Below are positions 18,188 through 26,961 of a stretch of DNA of 64,000 bases, in pieces (positions within the stretch are counted from its first letter, which is position 1; each line of letters begins with the position of its first letter). Both the position numbers and the translations under genes were made by a program. The notes under the pieces are model-generated. The model did not search any database and had not been told where the DNA came from. It saw nothing but the letters and a program-made list of their open reading frames with translations. Source of the stretch: Eutrophovita brisbanensis (GTDB taxonomy: Bacteria; Pseudomonadota; Gammaproteobacteria; Burkholderiales; Eutrophovitaceae); NCBI GenBank assembly GCA_038147395.1, contig JAYQTM010000001.1, positions 806,001 to 870,000 of the forward strand, read 5' to 3'.

Positions 18188-18670
18188 ATGTTGCGTGAGG
18201 ATTTATCGCGTAATTTCGGTTTCATCTTGCATGATGTGGCGAGATTGTTGCGTTTAAGTTACGACCGAAGAATGAAAGCGCTTGGGCTGACTCGATCGCA
18301 GTGGTGGGTGTTGACTCACCTTTATCGTAACGATGGTGTGACGCAAGCCGAGCTTGCAGATGTATTAGAAATTGATCGCCCAGCATTAGGCCGTTTGCTT
18401 GATCGACTGGAGGTGAGCGGGTGGGTAACACGAGAGGATGACACGAGAGACCGAAGAGCCAAGCGAGTATTTTTAACGGACGAGGTTGAGCCAGCAATGA
18501 AGGCGATGCGTCATGCTGCGGCTGACATGAGAAAAGAAGCGCTCGTTGGAATTTCTGAGACTGATCAGGATAGATTTATCGATATCTTATTAAGACTCAA
18601 GACTAATTTAATTGGGCTTGAGAATCCTAACGGATGCGGCAAAAGTGATCGTCAGAGGGATATGACATGA
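18188..18670 (+). CDS. MarR-family transcriptional repressor of the emr operon
   Basis: A 160-residue winged-helix regulator. The helix-turn-helix covers roughly residues 45-70 (LTRSQWWVLTHLYRNDGVTQAELADVLEID) and the wing follows in DRLEVSGWVTREDDTRDRRAKRVFLTD, whose DxRxxR element is the family mark. It is expected to sense a lipophilic or phenolic ligand and release the operator at 18138-18149. GAGGGG precedes the ATG. The stop overlaps the emrA start as ATGA, so translation is coupled. Confidence 0.92.
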   Translation: MLREDLSRNFGFILHDVARLLRLSYDRRMKALGLTRSQWWVLTHLYRNDGVTQAELADVLEIDRPALGRLLDRLEVSGWVTREDDTRDRRAKRVFLTDEVEPAMKAMRHAAADMRKEALVGISETDQDRFIDILLRLKTNLIGLENPNGCGKSDRQRDMT

Positions 18671-19767
18671 AGTTGACAGAAAAAAACCTCTATCTTGGCC
18701 TTCTATGGTTCGTGCGTTTCTTCTTTATTGTTTTTTTGCCAGTGATTTTTGCTTTATCTGGTTTATATCTCTATTCCCACGGAGGCTCCGTTGTCGAGAC
18801 TGAAAACGCTTATATTAAGGCGGACATCGTAATGGTCAGCCCAGAAGTTTCATCTCGGGTGACAAATGTTGAGGTTGAAGACAACCAATACATCGAAAAG
18901 GGGGCGCTTCTTTTCGGAATGGAGCATGCAGGTTATGTGGTAGAGCAAGAGAGAGCGACTGCGCAAATGGAGATGGTTCGAGCAGAAGTCGCGTCATTGA
19001 AAGCGGAGTATCGAGCGTCTCAGATCGAAAAAGAGGAGGTCCGGTCTTTAATAAATTTCCAGACAAAGCAGTTAGACCGACAAGTTGCTCTACGAGAGCA
19101 TGGAATGGCAAGAGGCGACGAGTTTGATGAGGCTCAATACCGCTTGGAGTTGGCAAAAGCTCGTCTCGTCACCTTAGATGAAAAATCAAAAAAAATCCTT
19201 GCATCACTTCTTGGAGATGTCTCGTTAAATCCTGAGCGTCATCCCAAATATCTTGAGGCAAAAGCAACATATGATCGAGCAGACCTTGGTATTAAGGATT
19301 CTTTTGTTTATGCACCAGTCAGTGGGATTGTCAGTAACATGAAGCTACAGGCAGGTGAGTACGTAAATCGTGGGACCTCAATATTCAGCATCATTGCAAG
19401 TGATAGGCTCTGGATTGAGGCCAACTTTAAAGAGACCCAGTTAACTTGGATGGAGCAAGGGCAAGACGTTGAGATAGTTGTCGATACCTATCCTAACTTG
19501 ATTTGGTCTGGCAAAGTCTCAACCATCGCCCCAGCAACGGGAGCGGAGTTCGCTATTTTGCCTCCGCAAAATGCCACTGGAAACTGGGTTAAAGTGGTAC
19601 AGAGGCTACCTGTTCTGATCAGTGTTGACCAGCCAGAAGACTATCCTCCCCTCCGGGCTGGCATGACCGTTACCGTCGGCGTTAAAACAGGTGTGAGTCG
19701 CGGACTACCGCGTCCCATTGAGGCACTTGTTGACCATGGTCTGTTGCCCGAGTTTCTTAAGCCCTAA
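18667..19767 (+). CDS. emrA: EmrA/HlyD-type membrane-fusion protein
   Basis: A 366-residue periplasmic adaptor anchored by one N-terminal membrane helix (about residues 12-33, FFIVFLPVIFALSGLYLYSHGG). It has the HlyD/EmrA layout: a lipoyl half motif VVETENAYIKADIVMVSPEVSSRVTNVEVEDNQYIEKG, a coiled-coil hairpin rich in Glu, Gln and Arg (about residues 95-180), then the second lipoyl half DSFVYAPVSGIVSNMKLQAGEYVNRG and the beta-barrel domain. It should link EmrB to an outer-membrane channel, which is not encoded here. The start overlaps the marR stop. Confidence 0.9.
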   Translation: MKLTEKNLYLGLLWFVRFFFIVFLPVIFALSGLYLYSHGGSVVETENAYIKADIVMVSPEVSSRVTNVEVEDNQYIEKGALLFGMEHAGYVVEQERATAQMEMVRAEVASLKAEYRASQIEKEEVRSLINFQTKQLDRQVALREHGMARGDEFDEAQYRLELAKARLVTLDEKSKKILASLLGDVSLNPERHPKYLEAKATYDRADLGIKDSFVYAPVSGIVSNMKLQAGEYVNRGTSIFSIIASDRLWIEANFKETQLTWMEQGQDVEIVVDTYPNLIWSGKVSTIAPATGAEFAILPPQNATGNWVKVVQRLPVLISVDQPEDYPPLRAGMTVTVGVKTGVSRGLPRPIEALVDHGLLPEFLKP

Positions 19768-19797
19768 CCTGTTTCCAGTTCGTTGTTACTTGGATAG

Positions 19798-21363
19798 ATG
19801 GCTCAGTTGGGACAAATTGCGGAGGATCGCGCGCAACATCCGTATCTGATCAGTGCCTCAGTTGTTTTGGCTTCATTGCTGTATTCCATTGATTGGACGA
19901 TTGCTGTAGTGGCGCTCCCACACATGCAAGGCGCATTTTCCGCGACGCAAGATCAAATCAGCTGGGTCATCACGTCCTACATTGTTGCGTCTGCGATCAT
20001 GATCCCTACCGCTGGTTGGTTTAGTAATCGGTTTGGTCGGAAAAATGTATACGCATTTGCGGTAGCTGGATTCACGCTAGCCTCGATAGCGTGCGGTGCG
20101 GTGAGCAATTTAACCTTTGAAGTGATCGCACGTATTGCCCAAGGAGCCAGTGGTGCTTTCCTAGTTCCACTTTCCTTGGCCATCATGCTCGACACTTTTC
20201 CCGAAGAAGAACATCCCAAGGCAATGGCTATCTGGGGTATCGGCTGGTCCGGTTCATTTATTGGGCCGATACTAGGTGGATATCTGACCGAATATCTTTC
20301 TTGGCGATACGTTTTTTATATCAATATTCCGTTCGGTATTTTAGCGTTCATTGGTGTCCTCGCCTTTATGCCGAAAGATACCGAAAAAAAACGGGAGCCT
20401 TTAGATTGGTTCGGGTTTATCACCCTTGCCATTGGTATCGGCTCGTTACAGATGATGCTAGATCGTGGTCAGCGATTAGATTGGTTTGAATCTGGAGAAA
20501 TTATTTTTGAAGGATGTCTTGCAGCGATTTCACTTTATATGTTTAACGCTCATGTGATGTCATCCAGAAAACCGTTTTTGGATCCGAAATTATTTTTGGA
20601 GCGAAATTTTTTTCTTGCATTGATTTTGGTTGCGTTCTATGGGCTTTTAACTGTTCCTCCGATGGTGCTTTTACCCGCGTTTCTTGAGGGCTTGATTGGG
20701 TACGAAATTGTAGACGTTGGAGTTTTGCAATCCTCTCGAGGTATTGGCGTATTGATTGCGATGTTTTTGAGTAATCGGATCGCGCGCACGGTTAATGTGA
20801 GAGTGCAAATTGCATTCGGTTTGGTGTGTCTTGGATTTTCTTCTTTAATTATTTCTTCTTGGACGAGTGATATTGGTCCATGGCCCATACTCTGGACGGG
20901 TTTTGTGAGTGGGATTGGAGCTGGAATTTTGATGGTCCCAAGTCAACTCGTTGCGTTCTCCAGAGTCGTGATTTCAAAACGAAATGAGGCGGCTGCCGTG
21001 TTCAATCTTGTGAGAACAATGTTCAGCAGTATTGGTGTATCGGTTGTATTGGCATTATTCATTTATGTCGGATCTACGGGAAGGTCTGAACTCGTGAATC
21101 ATGTGACTCCATTCAATGACGCTTTATCCCAAACTGGTCAGGACACGCAAAGTTACTCGTTATCCACGCGGCGATCGATCGCTGTTTTGGATGAGGAAAT
21201 AGACAGGCAGGCAGACCTCCAGGGTTATATCGCGAGTTTTTATATACTCGCCGGCGCATCATTCGCGGCAATACCAATCGTTTTTCTAATCGGAAGAATG
21301 AAGCCTCCGGGGCGAAGACCCGAAGACTCGACATCTAAAAGTCCGCCCATCGTTGCTGAGTGA
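19798..21363 (+). CDS. emrB: EmrB/QacA-type DHA2 drug:proton antiporter
   Basis: A 521-residue, 14-helix major facilitator of the DHA2 family. Motif A is GWFSNRFGRKNVY in loop 2-3, motif C-like GWSGSFIGPILGGYL is in helix 5, and the N-terminal helix carries LLYSIDWTIAVVALPHMQG, the DHA2 signature with its acidic residue. With EmrA it forms a pump for hydrophobic toxins from the cytoplasm or inner leaflet. It begins 30 bases after emrA and ends the operon. No terminator is obvious in the 74 bases before the convergent monooxygenase gene. Confidence 0.92.
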   Translation: MAQLGQIAEDRAQHPYLISASVVLASLLYSIDWTIAVVALPHMQGAFSATQDQISWVITSYIVASAIMIPTAGWFSNRFGRKNVYAFAVAGFTLASIACGAVSNLTFEVIARIAQGASGAFLVPLSLAIMLDTFPEEEHPKAMAIWGIGWSGSFIGPILGGYLTEYLSWRYVFYINIPFGILAFIGVLAFMPKDTEKKREPLDWFGFITLAIGIGSLQMMLDRGQRLDWFESGEIIFEGCLAAISLYMFNAHVMSSRKPFLDPKLFLERNFFLALILVAFYGLLTVPPMVLLPAFLEGLIGYEIVDVGVLQSSRGIGVLIAMFLSNRIARTVNVRVQIAFGLVCLGFSSLIISSWTSDIGPWPILWTGFVSGIGAGILMVPSQLVAFSRVVISKRNEAAAVFNLVRTMFSSIGVSVVLALFIYVGSTGRSELVNHVTPFNDALSQTGQDTQSYSLSTRRSIAVLDEEIDRQADLQGYIASFYILAGASFAAIPIVFLIGRMKPPGRRPEDSTSKSPPIVAE

Positions 21364-21437
21364 CAACCGATTAAACTATCTATCGGTGACGGATATTTTC
21401 CACGATCGACCAGTGATTTTTGGAGTCTTGATGTTTG

Positions 21438-22433
21438 TCAAAGATCAAAAGCGGTTGCAATTCGCTCATATGATCTGATTCTGCTGGCATAACTCCCAGT
21501 AATCGTTAATATCATCAATTCGTCTGCTTCAAATTGATGCTTGAGGTCAGTCAGTTGATGTTTAATGTTCTTCGGTGTGCCAAGAACGACTCTATTTCGC
21601 TCTCGCTTAATTATTGCTTTTTCTGTCTCTGAATATTCGTATGTGCATGCCTCCTCTGTCGGAAGGATTGCGCTCTCTCTGCCTGTCGCCATCATGACTC
21701 GCCTGTGGTCAATCGAGGCCGCGAGACCTTCAGCATCTGATTCTGTTTCTCCGCAAATAACGAATATGCACACCATGGAATTGGGTTTTTTTTCTAGGTG
21801 GGACGCCTGAAATGAGGACCGATAATGTTTGCTCACAACATCACCGCCAACTGGATTAATAAAATGCGCGAACGCAAAACGTGTCCCTAAATGTGCGGCT
21901 AATGCGCTGCTGTAGTCTGACGACCCCAGTAGCCATATTTCCGGCATTGAGTCTCCAAAAGGCATCGCTGTGACTGAGTGGTATGGATGGTCATCGGGAA
22001 GCTTGTTCTGTAACCAATTCACGAGATCCACCACTTGTTGCGGAAATTCGTTAACCGCGTAGAAAGAATTTGCGTTGATCGCTTTCGCAGTCAACATGTC
22101 CCCACCTGGTGCCCGACCGATACCAAGATCTATCCGGTTTGGACATAGCGCCTCGTGCATTCTAAAAATTTCGGCGACTTTGACAGGACTGTAGTAGGGC
22201 AGTAAAACACCCCCCGTGCCAATTCGAATCCGTTTCGTATTTTGTCCGATTGCAGCTATCAAAATTTCTGGGCAGGGGTCCGCTAGACCGTTCATGTTGT
22301 GATGTTCAGCTAGCCAGAAGCGATGGTATCCAAGTTCGTCTGCAAGACGAGCCAGTTCTAATGTCTCCTCTATCGCTTTTGTGGGGCTTTGACCCTTAAT
22401 GATCGGGCTTTGGTCAAGAACAGATAATTTCAC
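21438..22433 (-). CDS. LLM-class flavin-dependent oxidoreductase (MsnO8-like)
   Basis: A 331-residue luciferase-like monooxygenase. The N-terminus MKLSVLDQSPIIKGQSP and the block LARLADELGYHRFWLAEHHNMNGLADPCPEI are typical of the MsnO8 subgroup; IRIGTGGVLLPYYSPVKVAEIFRMHEALCPNRIDLGIGRAPGGD follows, with the flavin-binding segment. This group uses reduced FMN from a partner reductase and oxygen to oxidise small organic substrates. The real substrate is unknown and no reductase gene is adjacent. Confidence 0.88.
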   Translation of the reverse strand: MKLSVLDQSPIIKGQSPTKAIEETLELARLADELGYHRFWLAEHHNMNGLADPCPEILIAAIGQNTKRIRIGTGGVLLPYYSPVKVAEIFRMHEALCPNRIDLGIGRAPGGDMLTAKAINANSFYAVNEFPQQVVDLVNWLQNKLPDDHPYHSVTAMPFGDSMPEIWLLGSSDYSSALAAHLGTRFAFAHFINPVGGDVVSKHYRSSFQASHLEKKPNSMVCIFVICGETESDAEGLAASIDHRRVMMATGRESAILPTEEACTYEYSETEKAIIKRERNRVVLGTPKNIKHQLTDLKHQFEADELMILTITGSYASRIRSYERIATAFDL

Positions 22434-22522
22434 GTTGTTGTATTAACGGGTTTTGTGGTCAAATTATGGTAACCTAGATCAAAAATAAACTTATATATTT
22501 AGATCCATTTTTAAAAGTCACT

Positions 22523-23104
22523 ATGGCGTCGATTGCTTATTATAAAGTCACTGATACAGATCTGCCGATCCATGAGCAACGAGCGATTATTTCGCGCGCT
22601 GGTCGTATTGATAAGGCGTTTTCGGATCATGCAATCTCGGTACGCACGCCGACCCGAAAGCGTCCTGGATTTAGATCGATGCTTCTCAGCCTCAAGACAG
22701 GCGACGTCATTCGGGTCACAAAGATCGATCGATTAGGAAAAGATGCAGTAGATATATCCCAGTCATTACACACCTTGATGGAGCGTGGTGTCACCGTTGA
22801 TATATTGGATATTGGTCGCGTATCCCAAGCAGAGGGTCGGGGATTTTTGGATTTAATTGATAGCATCGCTAGTATCGAGAAGCAGTCGATTTATGAACGA
22901 ACGTTAAACGGGAGAATGCGAGCGAAACAAAAGCTGGCAGTCGGCGAGCGCACTAAAAAAGGTAGAAGCTCTATGGGTCGTCCGAAAGTTGCTGATTATG
23001 AGAGGGTGAAACAGTGGCGTTTGGATAACGACGCGTCAATATCACAAACGGCTAATCATTTCGGGATTAGCACCGCGACCGTCAAACGGTGCATGCGTGT
23101 CTAG
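22523..23104 (+). CDS. Serine-recombinase (resolvase) fold protein with altered active site
   Basis: A 193-residue protein with a resolvase N-terminal domain and a C-terminal HTH_7-type DNA-binding domain (residues ~150-193, SISQTANHFGISTATVKR). In gamma-delta resolvase numbering the nucleophile is Ser10 after Arg8 (motif Y-x-R-V-S). Here the motif is AYYKVTDTD, so Arg8 is Lys and Ser10 is Thr at the same positions. The DRLGR motif is DRLGK, so Arg71 is also Lys. Arg45 and the KIDRLG core remain. Catalysis by the usual serine route therefore looks doubtful. No mobile-element ends are visible around it; neighbours are a monooxygenase and an aldolase. Confidence 0.82.
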   Translation: MASIAYYKVTDTDLPIHEQRAIISRAGRIDKAFSDHAISVRTPTRKRPGFRSMLLSLKTGDVIRVTKIDRLGKDAVDISQSLHTLMERGVTVDILDIGRVSQAEGRGFLDLIDSIASIEKQSIYERTLNGRMRAKQKLAVGERTKKGRSSMGRPKVADYERVKQWRLDNDASISQTANHFGISTATVKRCMRV

Positions 23105-23116
23105 CAAGTCTCTTCG

Positions 23117-23890
23117 CTAGATTCTATATTCCACTCCCTTGTTGTCGAGCATCCTTGTGAGTGCGTGCCAAGTATCAATTGCCATTTTATATCCGCCACG
23201 GGTTTCAAATTGCTCGAATACTTTTTGGGTAACCGTTGAATCAACTTGCACTAAGTTATCTATTCCAGCGGCCATTGCGTCGACTTGAATTTGACATGCG
23301 GCATCAAGGTAGTACATCACCTCAATTGCTTCTGCGATTGATTTTCCAACGGTAAGTAACCCATGATTTCTAAGAATCATGGCTCTAGAGGTTTTTCCAA
23401 GGTTCTTTGCAAGGCGTTTTCGTTCATCGAGATCTAACGCAATGCCTTCGTAATCATGGTAGGTCAACATGTCCAGCGTTCGAGCGGCGTGTTGACTGAG
23501 GGGGAGTAGACCGGTTTTCATCGCTGACACCGCCACGCCCGCTCGCGTGTGTGTGTGCAAAACTGCATTCATTTCAGGTCTGGCTTCGTGGATACAACCG
23601 TGAATCACGAACCCTGCTGGGTTCACTCCGCATCCTGTGATGTCTTCGATCACGTTACATTTCTCGTCGATTTTAACCAGGTTTGATGCCGTTATTTCGC
23701 TGAATAACAACCCGTATGGATTGATTAAAAAATGCTCCGACCCAGGCACTCTCGCCGTGAAATGTGTGAAGATTAGATCGGTCCAACGAAGTTCATTCGC
23801 GACTCTGTACGCCGCTGCTAAGTCACAACGTACTTGCCATTCTTCCTCGCTGACTCGATTTTTCACAGTTGTGTCGGAAATCGCATTCAT
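23117..23890 (-). CDS. Class II aldolase/adducin family protein
   Basis: A 257-residue zinc-dependent class II aldolase/adducin-domain protein. The zinc site is LHTHTRAGVAV (His-x-His near residue 113-115) with a third His in LRNHGLLTVG near 175; the acidic residue lies upstream in the HGCIHEARPEMNAV region. Members cleave L-fuculose- or rhamnulose-phosphates or decarboxylate 3-keto acids; this adducin-like subgroup, common in proteobacteria, has no settled substrate. It lies next to the DUF3460 gene on the same strand. Confidence 0.85.
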   Translation of the reverse strand: MNAISDTTVKNRVSEEEWQVRCDLAAAYRVANELRWTDLIFTHFTARVPGSEHFLINPYGLLFSEITASNLVKIDEKCNVIEDITGCGVNPAGFVIHGCIHEARPEMNAVLHTHTRAGVAVSAMKTGLLPLSQHAARTLDMLTYHDYEGIALDLDERKRLAKNLGKTSRAMILRNHGLLTVGKSIAEAIEVMYYLDAACQIQVDAMAAGIDNLVQVDSTVTQKVFEQFETRGGYKMAIDTWHALTRMLDNKGVEYRI

Positions 23891-23940
23891 GGGGCATTCC
23901 TTACTCTCGGATGGTGATCAGTGAGCACTATCTTGGTTGG

Positions 23941-24126
23941 TTAATAGTACTCGTAAGGTTTCTTATTTACATTGCTTCCAGCGAGGTCTTTCAACGACTC
24001 TTCATCTTGTGGTCTATCCCACCAAGTCGATCGAGCTGCTAACTGTTTTTCTCGAAGCTCAGGGTTTTTCTTGAACATGGATTTGATGAACTCTGTCGTG
24101 TCGGATTCGTATGGCTTTTTTGGCAT
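23941..24126 (-). CDS. Small DUF3460 protein
   Basis: A 61-residue protein whose pattern 'YES-x-x-T-x-F-I-K ... NPELREKQLAARSTWWDRPQDEE ... KKPYEYY' is the DUF3460 signature, a small family found mainly in betaproteobacteria and relatives. The function is not known. The conserved aromatic C-terminal KPY-x-YY suggests a docking surface. It is transcribed upstream of the aldolase gene with a 50-base gap. Confidence 0.8.
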   Translation of the reverse strand: MPKKPYESDTTEFIKSMFKKNPELREKQLAARSTWWDRPQDEESLKDLAGSNVNKKPYEYY

Positions 24127-24220
24127 GAAGACTCTACCTACCTTGTTTGTTGAAAGATTTGCGGCTGATTATAGATGACCTTTGTTGATGACGGAGCGTT
24201 CAATACGTTCACGAATTTTC

Positions 24221-24249
24221 TTGACAGCTCCTGAGGTTAAGCTCATATT
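24221..24249 (+). promoter_or_regulatory. Candidate promoter of the secreted acetamidase gene
   Basis: A perfect TTGACA (24221-24226), a 17-base spacer and CATATT (24244-24249, four of six to the -10). This places the start near 24256, about 60 bases before the ATG at 24319. Confidence 0.4.
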
Positions 24250-24318
24250 TTACATCGTGAACTTAAATTTCAAGAACAAATCTGAAATTTGGTCATCGAT
24301 AACCATTTGGAGGGAAAC

Positions 24319-25566
24319 ATGAAGAAATTCAGCATAGTCCTGGGCGTTATTTCGGCGCTGGTTGTGTTTGGTGTTCGTGCAGATACTTCGGACGTCAAGA
24401 CGCAGTCGATTGTCGAGGTCAAGAAACAGGGAGATCATTGCGGTGATGATCCGAACTGTATGAACCGATATCACTACGCAATTCCTGCGATCGCTCACGC
24501 CAAACCTGGGCAATTAATCCGTTATGAGACAAGAGACGCGCTTGACTCTGATTTGACCATCAACTCAGAGCCTAAGGATGTTCTTGCGATCGATTTGAAC
24601 TTAGTTCACCCGATTACGGGTCCTGTTCACATCGAAGGCGCGAAGAGGGGTGATGTTCTGGCTGTCACGTTGATTGATATCGAGCCCGACGAGTATGGTT
24701 ATACGACGATCGTGCCAGGTTTTGGTTTCCTTAGAGACATGTATACCGAGCCATTTGTAGCGAACTGGAAAGTGAATCGGATGGAAGCTGTGTCAGATCA
24801 AGTTCCTGGTGTGAGGATTCCAATGAATGGGTTTATGGGAACGGTTGGCACCTTGCCAGGGAAACCCGAGGTTGACGCTTGGTTAGCTAGAGAGAATGCG
24901 CTTGGAGCGGCTGGCGGTATCGCATTGCCTCCGCAACCTACTGGAGCTCGTCCAACTGCTGTATGCGGACCAGACGGGTCACACAGCGCTGAGTGTCTCA
25001 GAACCATTCCACCCAGAGAGAATGGTGGAAACATGGATATCAAACAAATGGTCGTCGGTACAACGTTATTGCTTCCATGTTACGTAGATGGTTGTGGCTT
25101 GTTTGTGGGTGACGTTCACTACGCACAAGGAGATGGTGAAGTTGCGGGAACGGCGATTGAGATTGGTGCCAAAGTCACCGTCAGAACTGAAATCAGAAAA
25201 GGTATGGCATCGATGATGAAATCTGGGCCGCACTTTGAGGGAGGCTCACAGATCAAAGCCCTCGAGCCAGATAAATTCTACGCGACGGTTGGTTACCCAA
25301 TTAAAGAGGCAGGCAAGGACTTACCATACGTGACGTACTTGGATGCTAAGAAGTTAACACCGTTGTCGAACTTATCTGAGGATCTTACTGCAGCTGCCAG
25401 GTCTTCTCTTGTAGAGATGATCAACTGGTTGGTGACGCAAAAAGGATTCACTCGTGAGCAGGCCTACGTGATCACCAGTGTGGCTTGCGATATTCGAATC
25501 GGTAACTTGGTGGACTTACCCAACTATGCTGTCTCAACGATATGTCCGTTGGAGATTTTTGATTGA
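24319..25566 (+). CDS. Exported acetamidase/formamidase family protein
   Basis: A 415-residue FmdA/AmdA-type amidase. I chose the ATG at 24319 because GGAGGG precedes it by 4 bases and a signal peptide follows (KKFSIVLGVISALVVFGVRA); the ATG 30 bases upstream has neither. Family signatures are PGQLIRYETRDALDSDL, AIDLNLVHPITGPVHIEGAKRGDVLAVTLIDIEP, RIPMNGFMGTVG, NGGNMDIKQMVVGTTLLLPCYVDGCGLFVGDVHYAQGDGEVAGTAIE. Typical family members are cytoplasmic; this one appears to act in the periplasm and has several cysteines, including a pair in DHCGDDPNC near the mature N-terminus that could form a disulfide. Confidence 0.88.
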   Translation: MKKFSIVLGVISALVVFGVRADTSDVKTQSIVEVKKQGDHCGDDPNCMNRYHYAIPAIAHAKPGQLIRYETRDALDSDLTINSEPKDVLAIDLNLVHPITGPVHIEGAKRGDVLAVTLIDIEPDEYGYTTIVPGFGFLRDMYTEPFVANWKVNRMEAVSDQVPGVRIPMNGFMGTVGTLPGKPEVDAWLARENALGAAGGIALPPQPTGARPTAVCGPDGSHSAECLRTIPPRENGGNMDIKQMVVGTTLLLPCYVDGCGLFVGDVHYAQGDGEVAGTAIEIGAKVTVRTEIRKGMASMMKSGPHFEGGSQIKALEPDKFYATVGYPIKEAGKDLPYVTYLDAKKLTPLSNLSEDLTAAARSSLVEMINWLVTQKGFTREQAYVITSVACDIRIGNLVDLPNYAVSTICPLEIFD

Positions 25567-25592
25567 ATTCTCGGGTAAGACGTTGATGGTTT

Positions 25593-25622
25593 AATAGGGT
25601 GGATCGTTCCACCCTATTTTTT
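25593..25622 (+). terminator. Intrinsic terminator after the acetamidase gene
   Basis: A perfect 11-base-pair stem (AATAGGGTGGA with TCCACCCTATT) around the loop TCGT, followed by a run of six T. It closes the acetamidase transcript 27 bases after the stop. The next reading frame begins only about 5-14 bases further on, leaving no room for a separate promoter. Confidence 0.9.
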
Positions 25623-25626
25623 ATAT

Positions 25627-26196
25627 GTGATGCAAATGTTACGTAGAAGATTTATAGCGTTTCTTTCAGGGGCCTCGGTACTGTCTTTACTTCCTCTCGC
25701 TCAGGCTCACACACCGTATCGACAGTGGAAAGTGATGCGAGAGCGTTTTTTGTTGGTTCACTCGTATCGAACTGATCTTCAGACCGACGTCCTCGCAGAT
25801 CGGATTGTTGCGACATTCGACACGCTACTTCCTAAAGCTCAAGCCAGGGTGGCGCGGGCGAGGAATGCTGAGAGAGTAGGTAGCCTGATCACGACACAAC
25901 AAGCGATGTTGGCGGTGATGTCACGGTCTGATGCGATTGATTTATACAACGCAGAAAATGGATTCAAGGGTTTTAATAAACATGCTATCCGAGCGATTGG
26001 GGAGAAGGACGGTTATGTATTGATTTCGTCCAGCGTGTTTCCCGAACATCACGCTTGGCTAGTCGCTGCAGCGGTGTTTGACCATGCCAACTCCACTGGT
26101 AAAACGCTTGAAGCGCCTGAGACATCGTTTCCAATCCCTTTACATCAGGGTTCGTCAAATTACCTCCAAGGGTTACCGCTCGATGCAGTTGAGTAG
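25627..26196 (+). CDS. Unknown exported protein with TAXI-like tail
   Basis: A protein of ~186-189 residues with a basic N-terminus (LRRRF) and a hydrophobic segment ending at LAQAHT, a signal peptide that could use Sec or Tat. The start could be GTG 25627, ATG 25630 or ATG 25636; none has a good ribosome site, and the gene sits directly behind a strong terminator. The C-terminal FPIPLHQGSSNYLQGLPL resembles the end of TAXI-type TRAP binding proteins (P-x-x-L-H-x-G-A-x-x-Y), but the N-terminal half of that fold is missing, so it may be a remnant or a new domain. It overlaps the next gene by 14 bases. Confidence 0.6.
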   Translation: MMQMLRRRFIAFLSGASVLSLLPLAQAHTPYRQWKVMRERFLLVHSYRTDLQTDVLADRIVATFDTLLPKAQARVARARNAERVGSLITTQQAMLAVMSRSDAIDLYNAENGFKGFNKHAIRAIGEKDGYVLISSSVFPEHHAWLVAAAVFDHANSTGKTLEAPETSFPIPLHQGSSNYLQGLPLDAVE

Positions 26197-26908
26197 TCTC
26201 ATCTTTGGAACATTCTTTTGTTTTATCAGTGTGTCCTTGGCATCGGCGCATGATTTAATCACAGACGAAGTGGCAAAAGAGTATTTGTTAGAGCTTCAGG
26301 AGTCAGTCAGCGTTCTTGAAGATGTTGGCGCGTCCAACGAGACGCGTGCTCAAGCCGCTCTATCTATTGGGTCGAAACTCGAGGAAATAAAATCATTCCT
26401 GAATCGAGATATCAGCATGCATGGTGCGATTAATGGGTTGGCAACGGAGTACCTCGTTTCAAAGTTAGAGAACTCTGGGTTGGCGCTCCATTTTGATTCG
26501 AAAAACAATTACTATCCGTTTGACAACACCTACTACCATGCAGCACTTAAATTTGCATCGAGTAATAACACGCGATCCTTAGCCAAAGTTCGGCTTATCA
26601 AAGGTGATTTTTATCACGATTTTAAGGGTGATTTAATGAGCACCACAGCCTCTTTGACGGATTTGGAGGGGCAGGTGAAAAGTTTTGATGAAGTGGATTT
26701 CACGTCATTGTCTAATGAAGAGGCGGAGGAATTGCGTTTTATTAAGATCATTACCTACGCTCGGCTCATGAAAGGTAGACGGACTGACGAAGATGATCGG
26801 TTATCAAACGTGTTTCAAGCTTTATCCGAAGAATTTGAAATGCTCTATCCTTCAAGTATGAGGCTCGGTGCGGTCTCTGTCGTAAAAGAAATCTTAAATG
26901 TTCATTAA
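26183..26908 (+). CDS. Unknown exported protein
   Basis: A 241-residue protein starting at the ATG 26183 within the end of the previous gene; a longer frame exists, but only this start opens a clean signal peptide (MQLSSLIFGTFFCFISVSLASA). The mature part is acidic and mostly helical, with YYPFDNTYYHAALKFA near residue 115 and a Lys/Glu-rich second half. I recognise no family. The 14-base overlap with the preceding secreted protein implies translational coupling, so the two probably work together in the periplasm. Confidence 0.6.
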   Translation: MQLSSLIFGTFFCFISVSLASAHDLITDEVAKEYLLELQESVSVLEDVGASNETRAQAALSIGSKLEEIKSFLNRDISMHGAINGLATEYLVSKLENSGLALHFDSKNNYYPFDNTYYHAALKFASSNNTRSLAKVRLIKGDFYHDFKGDLMSTTASLTDLEGQVKSFDEVDFTSLSNEEAEELRFIKIITYARLMKGRRTDEDDRLSNVFQALSEEFEMLYPSSMRLGAVSVVKEILNVH

Positions 26909-26961
26909 AATCGTCAATTGGGTGAAGTTATAAATCTAAGATAGTTGAACTTAATATAGAC

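Noticed and set aside
23099..23122. Small hairpin CTAGC...GCTAG after the recombinase-fold gene
   Set aside because: Only 5 base pairs and no T run, too weak to call a terminator.
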